In this document: in pieces, positions 57,002 through 64,000 of the stretch
How the letters are laid out: each line of letters starts with the position of its first letter
How positions within the stretch are numbered: position 1 is the first letter of the stretch
DNA from: Aphanomyces cochlioides
Taxonomy: Eukaryota; Oomycota; Saprolegniomycetes; Saprolegniales; Verrucalvaceae
Reading direction: 5' to 3'
Assembly (NCBI GenBank): GCA_019828595.1
Contig: JAHQRK010000012.1
Location: 2,232,001-2,296,000 of the forward strand
DNA: 64,000 nucleotides
Position numbers and translations under genes: made by a program
The notes under the pieces: generated by a model
Told to the model about the DNA's origin: nothing
Databases searched by the model: none
The model's input: the letters and a program-made list of their open reading frames with translations, nothing else

Positions 57002-57427
57002 CAGAGGACCCGTAAAAATACGCATATAGTGGTACTTGCTGTTTTAAAGCTTCCAATTAGAACTGTATAAAGTAATGCAATAAAGTTTAGCAGGTATAAT
57101 ATTTTGAAGGAAACAAGGGTACATCAAATTGAATGGCTTTGATTGAAAGCTTTATTGATTTATTGTGAAAAATTGGAAGATTTTTTAAGCCAATCGAAGG
57201 ATTATGGATACTGATAAAAAAATTTGAAATAATGTTTATGATGTTTCATAACTCATCAAAATTGACGACTTTGATCGCCTGAAATGACAGTACTAAACGG
57301 AACACAACATTTATTCTTATAGTTTATAATTTTATTCAAGTATTGTCAAAATCAATACATGGGTGAGCGCGAGATTTAGCCAATCAAACTATTGTACCAC
57401 TATACGTGTATTTTTACGGGTCCTCTG
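57002..57427. mobile_element. 426-bp MITE with mariner-type ends
   Basis: Terminal inverted repeats CAGAGGACCCGTAAAAATAC continue through TATAGTGGTAC with a few mismatches (57002-57034 and 57395-57427). TA duplications flank it (57000-57001, 57428-57429). The interior is AT-rich and codes for nothing. It would need a transposase from elsewhere; its ends do not match either mariner-like element in this window. Confidence 0.88.
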
Positions 57428-57429
57428 TA

Positions 57430-57725
57430 CTCACTATTTGAAAATAGTGGCTGTGATGCATTTCGCTGTCTGATATTTGGCTGACATGAACTCCATGAAT
57501 AACTTAACCTCAGAAATGTCCAAGGCGATTATGACATTAAAAATTCTTTATAATATTAACCAATCACATCACCAACGTATCAATTCCGAAACCTCGTCCG
57601 ACAAATTCCCAGTACAATACAAGAAACGTCCGGATATGCGATTCATATTATCCGGAATTACGAAACGACGACTAGACTGACGAAGCGACGATTTCTCTTG
57701 CAAACAACGGAAACATGGGGATGAA
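57430..57725. other. Region downstream of lectin 2
   Basis: No supported gene. Contains a small hairpin CACTATTT-GA-AAATAGTG (about 57432-57449) and two CCGGAT sites at 57630-57657 with no clear gene to serve, perhaps a relic promoter separated by the insertions. Confidence 0.4.
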
Positions 57726-58855
57726 GTTACTGGTTGGGGCATTTCGGGGCCAAGAGCGTCGTGTAGACTGGGCCAACGTCCTTGGTCGTCTGTCGGCAGC
57801 GGTAGGCAATGCCGAGTGACTTTTGGGCGCCAACACAAGGATCGGAAAACACTCTACAGACAACACATGAAGGATATTCGTTCAGGAGGGTGAAGCACGT
57901 ACACACTCTCAGCGGGGATCGTGCAGGACTGCTGGTTCAAGCAGAGCGTGTTGACCGTGGAGTAGGTGGAAGCAGCGTTGCAGGTTCCAATGCAGTCGTT
58001 TGTGAGCAACTTGCGAGCCTCTTCGCACCAAAATCCAGCAATTCCATAGCCTTGGTAGCCCCATTCGGTCAAATGGCCATAGCCACATGGAAGTGGTTTA
58101 ATGATCGCTGGGTTGGTGTTGAGCACACTGACGCACTCAGCGTAGCTGTTTTTCCAGAAGCAATCTCGATTGTTGTTCGACATGCATTCGACATCGCCAG
58201 TGATGGGATTGATTCGGATTGGACTATTGAAGCCGCCAATGCACTGCCATGTAGTTCCCAAGGTCTGCAGAGCATTGCAATTCGAGTTAGGCTGACCGTA
58301 CATCGCAGCGGTGATGCCGTAGATCTCATACCCGTCCAAGCATTGCAGGACGAACTTGCCTTTGTCCGCCACAACTCCAGCCGCCGCGTACTGGACTTGC
58401 TTGGTGCACTCAGCTGTGACTGTCAACGTTTTGGTACCACCGCAAGGCGATCCAAAGACCCTACGCGATGCAAATGAGCGCAGGATCGAAATGAAAACTT
58501 ACGAGTCAGAGGCGGAGACAGAGCAGGAGTTCTTGTTCAAGCAGGCAGCTTCGACTTGCGCTTGCGACGAGCTCGAGTGGCACATGGCGTACTTGGCACC
58601 AAGATCTTTTCCCGTCGGTTGACCATACGATGCAAAGAGGACTCTCGTGATGCGATAGCTTGCGTCGGGACACTGGAGACTTAGTAAAGCCTGCTGAGGG
58701 ACTGACCCCGACGCCATGAAAGCGCCATTGGTCAAGGAGAGGATTGGCGTCGGGATTGCCGTTGGCGCGGGTGTTGGTGCCGGTGTCGGCGCTGGTGTGA
58801 CCGGTGGTGGTGGTGGTGGTGGAGGAGGAGGCGGACTGGATGGTGAGCTGCCCAT
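57726..58855 (-). CDS. SUEL-type lectin 2, polyproline/PT-repeat N terminus, expanded second domain
   Basis: Start MGSSPSSPPPPPPPPPPPVT, then PAPTPAPTPAPT repeats. SUEL domain 1: LSLQCPDASYRITRVLFASY, GQPTG, YAMCHSSSSQAQVEAAC, NSCSVSASDS and, after an intron (GTAAG...GCGTAG), VFGSPCGGTKTLTVTAEC. The second domain is enlarged: FVLQCLDGYEIYGITAAMYG, then about 100 extra residues with NNNRDCFWKNSYAECVSVLN and GYGHLTEWGYQGYGIAGFWC, then LCLNQQSCTIPAES and, by a second intron, VVFSDPCVGAQKSLGIAYRC. It ends LAPKCPNQ. As in lectin 1, no signal peptide is visible and an initiator-like element lies directly before the start. Confidence 0.82.
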
Positions 58856-60154
58856 GGCAAATCCGAGAGTGAGCAAGTCGGATGCATTCCAGCGTCAAGA
58901 TATGCTGATCAAGGAATTGTATAATGACCTCTCAAGCGGCGCTGGGCGTTTCGTCCTCAAGGGTTGCAGCTACACGTACTCGCTAGCTTACGTCACGGAA
59001 TGCAGTCTTGTGCATGAGACTTACCCTAAGAGAGGGCGTCGAAGGTATAGATAAATGCATGGCAGATCTACTCTTACCGCGTTCGAGTCACGGCATGGCG
59101 GCACATTGTGACGATGACAATAAGTCTCGAAGGATAGACAGATCTTGAAGACACTGAGGATGAAACGGCGTCAAGATCTTCTCTTTCGAATCCTGGTGAA
59201 GAACATGAAGCGATGGAATGCCTCAGCTGGCTCGTGCAACTTTGGCCGAGACTTCTGGGCTGCTCGCAAGGTTTGCTGGACTTCAGAACAGCTGAATGAG
59301 GTTCTGCATGTCGTCGCCAGAGCACAGACTTGACTGGAAAGGCCGTAGGTGGTAACAACGACTGCAGCCGACGTGGACAAGGTCGTTGCTTCCCTTGGGC
59401 CTTGCGTGACGTTGGTGGTGTAGGCACTCTCGAGCTCAGGTCCATTGCAGCTCGGACAACTTCAACGCCTCAATCGAGCTTTCTTGGATTGCCAATGCGT
59501 TGAGTCAGCACCTCCCTCATGCTTTGACTCAACGCATCTCGTAGGGATCAAAAAGCTCTTGCTCATCGTCTTCATCGAGCTCATCCTGGAATTATTCAAG
59601 TCCTTTTCCGTGTCGTCATCGAGGTGAGCCCGCCCCTCCCTTGGCCCTACATGAGTGATGCTGAAACAGGGTGAAGCGCTCTCGTTCGTGGCGCTGCATA
59701 CGATGTATCACTGGAGCTACTCGCACGATGCATGCAAGTCCATGGTAGCGCTAGGCATTGTGGAAACAATTGTTGCCATTCTGCCTTTGGCGTCAGTACA
59801 CGTTCGAGCAAGTGCGCTGGATGTGCTTGATCGCATGACGGACCAAATTCCAGTGGCGGTCTGCCGTCTGCTTCGTCCACGGCATTTTCGAGTCCTGTTT
59901 GAGCTACTGCATTTCGACGACAAGTCGCTTCCGACGCTCCTTCGAGTGCTCGATCGCATGGTTGCCCATCCGAAGGCCATTCCTCTCCTGCAAACGAGGT
60001 TTGTTTCATCCTCATGGTGCAAATTTTGGGTCATAACATGAGCTGCAGGTACCACGAAGCGCTACTGGCGATATCTCCAGAGTCCCTCCATCGCACAAGT
60101 CAAGCGGCCCTTGATCGGATACGACACCAACTGCAGAGTCGATTAAAGTTGTGA
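58854..60154 (+). CDS. Helical-repeat (ARM/HEAT-like) protein, unknown
   Basis: The start is uncertain. MANPRVSKSDAFQRQDMLIK at 58854 fits a frame continuing AGRFVLKVLCMRLTLREGVE through short introns, but it overlaps the lectin start. Clear coding segments later: EHEAMECLSWLVQLWPRLLG; NASIELSWIANA joined by a 46-nt intron to DQKALAHRLHRAHPGIIQVL; GEALSFVALHTMYHWSYSHD; AGIVETIV-type helices (VALGIVETIVAILPLASVHV); RASALDVLDRMTDQIPVAVC; and, after GTTTGTTTC...CTGCAG, YHEALLAISPESLHRTSQAA to LQSRLKL. The helix-turn-helix pattern suggests an armadillo fold. Its 3' end overlaps the opposite gene by 12 bp. Confidence 0.55.
58856..58874 (-). promoter_or_regulatory. Oomycete initiator-like element of lectin gene 2
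   Basis: Minus strand GCTCACTCTCGGATTTGCC, matching YTCAYTYY plus an ATTT-type flank, ending at the ATG. Same arrangement as in lectin 1. Confidence 0.5.
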
Positions 60155-61535
60155 TACATCGAAAGGATTGTTCCCATCATGCAGTAGTGACAAGGGCAGA
60201 TGAGCCGCGTGGAAGGCATTTCTTTCTAGTCGCACCCATCGATCGATAGTCTTCGAGGAGATTGTCAAAGGCAAGGCGGAGCAGGCGATCCTTCTTTGCC
60301 TACGCATTCCATATCTCAATGTCAAATGCAGTGTGAGTGAGCGTGCCTTCTGCTGGTTGCATTGTTTCGCATAAGCATCTTCAACGCTCTTGAGTGCGAT
60401 GGAGGAGATGGAAACTTGCTCGAGGGGATCAAAATCCTTGGGAACTGGGATACAAATCGGCTTGGGTCGACTCAGTCTCTTGACAGATGCGTCCAGGTCA
60501 AGAGGAGCGCGCTTTGGCTTGAGATGGGATGGGATTGTCGAGGCAAGAGCATGCTGCAGCTTGGATTGCCGCCTCTCGTTTGCTTTGCGCAATCTAGCTT
60601 CAAGGGGCCTGCCAATATGAGAACTCCACTGTCCAAGTAACTTCATACCTTGCATCGACTCGGTCGCAGATGCGCCGAGAGTTCTCGTCCAAGTGAGGCG
60701 TGAATGTGCATTCAGCGTTTGCGATCGCCATGGCATCGATATGTTGCTAGCCATGGTTTAGATAAGAAGAGAAAAGTTAGAACATACTTGTTTCGCCGCT
60801 TCATAATGCTCTTGGCGATGGAGAAAGCTTTGAATACCACGAGCATCCAAAGCTTTTGACAGTGTTTGCACGTGGCATTGGTGTTGAGCGTCCTATTCTC
60901 GCTGTGAGACTCTCTCCCTTTCACACAACATGGCAATACTAATTGCTTTTGGTGCTGTCGAAGGTAGTCATCATACAATCGACGGTGAACATCCTTATCT
61001 CTCAACTGGATTGGAAACGAGCGATTGATCTGTGGTGTGAACGTGGGCTGTTTGATTCTACGCCACAATTCAGACGGAGTCGTACTCTAAATGTACCTGT
61101 GATGTGGCTGGCTTGGTGGATATTGGTACCGTGATGTGATCCACGGCTCCATCCTTGCCACTCGCATCGGTTGAAATGTGCATTCGTCAAGCTCCACGTT
61201 TTGATCACGCGAAGGCTGCTCGTTCTGCGGTCGGTGATACGACAGTCTTTTTGCCACATCAGCGATCTGTTGCTTCGTGAGTTTTTGAGTGAATCGTGGT
61301 TGCACATGCGACTCGTTTTCTCTTTGTTTTGCTGCAGTTGATTGCTTTGCTTGAGCAATGGCACCCCACTTGAGGAGTCTTTGGCTTGTATTCTGTGCCG
61401 CTTCAAGCGATAGAACGGACCTACTCCGCATTCGATATTCTTGTGCAGTATTATAGAGATAGTATACCTCGTAGATCTCGTTTCATCGCTCTCTAGCTGG
61501 CATTTGGTTTCTTCAAGTTGACCCTTCCTCTTCAT
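60143..61535 (-). CDS. ECTFxP-repeat protein, probably cytoskeletal/ciliary
   Basis: Starts MKRKGQLEETKCQLESDETR. Spliced segments show a repeated motif: LDECTFQPMRVARMEP, KQPTFTPQINRSFPIQLRDK and AECTFTPHLDENSRRICDRV, i.e. E/P-[CT]-x-F-x-P followed by a polar stretch. Between them lie basic helical runs (AKQSTAAKQRENESHVQPRF, HRRLYDDYLRQHQKQLVL). The last exon (RPLEARLRKANERRQSKLQH ... PFDVSQL) is basic. I know similar ECTF-x-P repeats mostly from uncharacterised protist proteins, some flagellar; function unknown. Four CCAAT boxes lie upstream. Intron positions between the repeats are inferred from phase. Confidence 0.6.
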
Positions 61536-61581
61536 CTTCGAGTCAGCTTCTCAGAACGAAAGATCCCGTTTCCTGGACTCT

Positions 61582-61665
61582 GATTGGTCTATAAAATTTG
61601 AATTCAGCCAATCCTAGGCTTTCAATTCAAACTTGAACCAATCAGAATCTACGAAATTGACCAAT
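61582..61665 (-). promoter_or_regulatory. Four CCAAT boxes upstream of the ECTFxP gene
   Basis: ATTGG at 61582-61586 and CCAAT at 61608-61612, 61638-61642, 61661-61665, mixed orientation, 47-130 bp from the start at 61535. Confidence 0.55.
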
Positions 61666-61735
61666 CAAATAACTACATTCAAAATTTGTCTTTACAGCGA
61701 ACAGACGACATTTACACGACGGTCAACGCCTTGGT

Positions 61736-63544
61736 CTAGATATTGTAGCCGTTCATCATGGGCGCCATCTTCTTGGCAGGCCTGCTGTTCTCCGCTTCGT
61801 TCTGTTCATAGTCTTCGTTCGATTCCCTCTCTTCGCCTTCATCGCCTGCGTTGTTGTGGGCTTTTCGCTTTTGACGAGCAAGGACGCGAGAAGAGCCAAC
61901 TTCAAACGAAGACGACATGCCAGAGCCAATGCACACGTAGCATCGACGATCACCAGTCAAGACTGGCACAAAGGCTTCGAATTGGACGTAGTAGCGGACG
62001 TTGCGGCGCTTGCACTTGCCATGGACCATGTCGTCCGTATACTTCCAAACTTTAGGCTTGAACTCATAGCAGGCCATGTTGTTGTTTTGGTTGATGAAGT
62101 CAGGAAGACGCTCCCCGGCAATCCATTGCTCCTTCATAATGTCCATGATATCAGGCTCGACCACACGGCCAATCATGCATTCACGAATAACAGCTTCATC
62201 GAATGGCACAGGAATGTTCTCAAGCGAGTGGACGCGGCCCAAAAGTAAAATGTCGTCGAACGTTGCGTTGGAGTTAAGTGTCACTTCGGCAATCAAGCTG
62301 CCACGGCATTTGCCCCACATAAAATCATGCTGCTTCAAGTCATCAATCTTGATTTGAGAGTAATCACCAAACACTTTGCAAGATGGAAAGCATTGCAAGT
62401 TGCGACGGCCATTGCGCCAGTACTTGTTCTTCAAACTAGTCTTTACCTTGATGACTGCTTCTTGGGTTTGAGAAGGCATGGATGGGTTTGTTGGAGGCAT
62501 ATGGTGGCTCATGGACGACGACGAAGAAGACATATGGGGAACCACCGATGTGGAGTGGTGGCTTCGCGATTCAATGTACTCATTGTGGTATGACTGAGGG
62601 ATCTCTTTCTTTGTGGTCGTTTGCTGAGGGGCAGCAGGTGGGGGCATGCTTCCCATGTTTCCATTGTGGTGGCTGTCCATGAGGGCCGAGTACGAATGTG
62701 GGTTGTGTGGTGGAGGTTGGGGTGGTCCATTGTTGTTTGCGTAAGGAGGTGGTTGATGGTAAAGCGGGTGCAAGTTGTTGTGGTTCATGTTGGAGTGGAG
62801 TTCTGGGATGCCGTAATGCGATGGAGGACGAGAATCGTGATCGGAATGGGCATGGGAGTGGGGCATGTAGTGGTTGTACGATGGCACTTCCTTGATATGT
62901 CCATTGGAACGATCTATAGAGTTGTGGTCTCGGCGCGAATCGTATCCGTGGTCGTCGTAGGAGTTTGATTCGTGGTATTGCTGCTGTTGCTGCATACCCG
63001 ACAAGAGACTGCCGTAGCGCATCTGGTGTTGCGGTTGTTGTGGCGGAGCGTGGTGGTTCTTGTCATTCGGCGGGGGTCCGTTTAGTCGATTGCCTCCATT
63101 TCGTCCACCATAGCGATCATCAAAGACACCGGTGGCTTCGATTTCTTCATAGTTGAACGGAAGTGGATCGGCGACAAACTCTTCTCCATTCCCGCTACCA
63201 TTATGCATGTTATGGTTGCCATGTTGTGGGGCCGATTGATTGCCGTTGTTCATATGATGATGGGGAAGGTGTCCGGAAGGTCCATGGGATTTGTTCATCG
63301 AATTGAGTGGCAATTGGCGCGCGCCGGGGTGTCCATTATTCGGCGGTCCCGCGTGCGAATGCGACGACATGTTTTGCGGCTGCTGCACGTTGCTTTGAGG
63401 TCCTTGCTGGGAGTACTGCTGCTGCTGCGAGTAGAGGTGTTGAAGCGTCAATCCTGTGGTCATAGCAAGAGATGGACTCGCTTCAGATGCCGTGGGACGT
63501 CCAACTCCTCGATTTCCAAATGCAAAATGAGGATTCTCAGCCAT
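61736..63544 (-). CDS. Large His/Asn/Pro/Gln-rich protein with conserved-looking C-terminal domain
   Basis: Intronless, 602 residues. Residues 1-370 are low complexity (LTLQHLYSQQQQYSQQGPQS, NHNMHNGSGNG, PPPYANNNGPPQPPPHNPHS). From about residue 370 the composition becomes globular: AVIKVKTSLKNKYWRNGRRN, LQCFPSCKVFGDYSQIKIDD, MWGKCRGSLIAEVTLNSNAT, IPVPFDEAVIRECMIGRVVE, WIAGERLPDFINQNNNMACY, KCKRRNVRYYVQFEAFVPVL and RRCYVCIGSGMSSSFEV. A basic patch LARQKRKAHNN and an acidic tail follow. I do not recognise the domain. Its style matches the bHLH-PAS factor of this window (His/Gln-rich head, intronless), so a nuclear regulator is a reasonable guess. Confidence 0.75.
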   Translation of the reverse strand: MAENPHFAFGNRGVGRPTASEASPSLAMTTGLTLQHLYSQQQQYSQQGPQSNVQQPQNMSSHSHAGPPNNGHPGARQLPLNSMNKSHGPSGHLPHHHMNNGNQSAPQHGNHNMHNGSGNGEEFVADPLPFNYEEIEATGVFDDRYGGRNGGNRLNGPPPNDKNHHAPPQQPQHQMRYGSLLSGMQQQQQYHESNSYDDHGYDSRRDHNSIDRSNGHIKEVPSYNHYMPHSHAHSDHDSRPPSHYGIPELHSNMNHNNLHPLYHQPPPYANNNGPPQPPPHNPHSYSALMDSHHNGNMGSMPPPAAPQQTTTKKEIPQSYHNEYIESRSHHSTSVVPHMSSSSSSMSHHMPPTNPSMPSQTQEAVIKVKTSLKNKYWRNGRRNLQCFPSCKVFGDYSQIKIDDLKQHDFMWGKCRGSLIAEVTLNSNATFDDILLLGRVHSLENIPVPFDEAVIRECMIGRVVEPDIMDIMKEQWIAGERLPDFINQNNNMACYEFKPKVWKYTDDMVHGKCKRRNVRYYVQFEAFVPVLTGDRRCYVCIGSGMSSSFEVGSSRVLARQKRKAHNNAGDEGEERESNEDYEQNEAENSRPAKKMAPMMNGYNI

Positions 63545-64000
63545 GCCACTCCACTCAATCCAACACTGTATACAAATTTCAAGTCAAAACTTGTCAACCG
63601 CGGGAATATCCCACGTTATTTAAATCCACGCCTGTCCTGTATAGTATTATTTCCATTCCAAACTGTCATTTTTTTAATTTGTTACAAAGTTCAAGATATT
63701 TTATTAAATAATTCATGAATTCTTCATCCGACGTTGAAAAAATACCAAATATTTTTTTGCACATCTGCTGACGAACAGTTGGATCAGATTTTTCCTCTCC
63801 CGTTGCAGTCGCCATCTTGGGATATACTGAAATCAAGTCAAATCTGGATTGCCGTCACAATGCCAATTGAGGCGGGGAGCATCGGCAGCGCCAAGGAACG
63901 CCGCGCATCTAGGCGGCAAGGACGACGTTTGTAGGGAAAGAAGCGGTGAATCTTGGCTGAAGATGAGAGGACTAGCTCTAGGACTGAAAGAAAAAGAGCA
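63545..64000. other. Window end, no supported gene
   Basis: Upstream region of the 63544 start. A 66-codon plus-strand frame at 63734-63934 has no recognisable features. Confidence 0.4.

Overview
This 64 kb window is eukaryotic nuclear DNA and most resembles an oomycete, probably of the order Saprolegniales. Reasons: genes are densely packed on both strands with tails often only tens of bases apart; introns are numerous and tiny (about 33-50 nt), usually starting GTACG and ending TGTAG or similar; initiator-like CTCAYTYY elements occur near some starts; and the gene set mixes mitochondrial bacterial-type factors (EttA, LepA/GUF1), flagellate-lineage housekeeping genes and SUEL-type lectins. 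The order-level placement is inference.

Layout. 0-4.6 kb: a PLP enzyme cut by the window edge, then a kinesin. 4.77-6.57 kb: a decayed mariner-like transposon. 7.1-8.8 kb: argininosuccinate lyase. 9.3-14.7 kb: five head-to-tail FSH-type serine hydrolase genes, the first carrying a premature stop. 14.9-16.3 kb: MCTS1 and a low-complexity protein, tail to tail. 16.5-22.4 kb: a UvrD-like helicase fused to a RecB-type nuclease, and the GPI-anchor enzyme subunit PIG-Q/GPI1. 22.9-24.9 kb: mitochondrial polyprenyl diphosphate synthase and dynein light chain. 25.0-28.5 kb: a CPA2 cation/proton antiporter that splices in frame to a secreted-type repeat ectodomain. 29-32 kb: an IQ-motif protein whose start lies in a perfect 40-bp palindrome next to a 39-bp hairpin, then a bHLH-PAS factor. 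33.8-42.5 kb: HDHD5-like HAD protein, GUF1/LepA, divergent EttA-like ABC-F, and MAD1. 42.7-51.9 kb: SUEL lectin, ALDH7, 2-amino-3-ketobutyrate CoA ligase, FN3-HECT ubiquitin ligase, a small basic protein, and a PAP2 phosphatase. 52.0-57.5 kb: a transposon cluster (decayed mariner, intact-looking Harbinger, a MITE). 57.7-63.5 kb: a second lectin, a helical-repeat protein, an ECTFxP-repeat protein and a large His/Asn/Pro-rich protein.

Two regulatory themes stand out. A palindromic TTATCCGGATAA-like element sits about 35-100 bp upstream of the start codon of many metabolic genes here (ASL, four of five hydrolases, MCTS1, PIG-Q, HDHD5, ALDH7). CCAAT boxes sit upstream of MAD1, the ECTFxP gene and in the GUF1/EttA divergent promoter. 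Mitochondrial function recurs: EttA, GUF1, polyprenyl synthase, ALDH7, KBL and the helicase-nuclease all start with presequence-like N termini.
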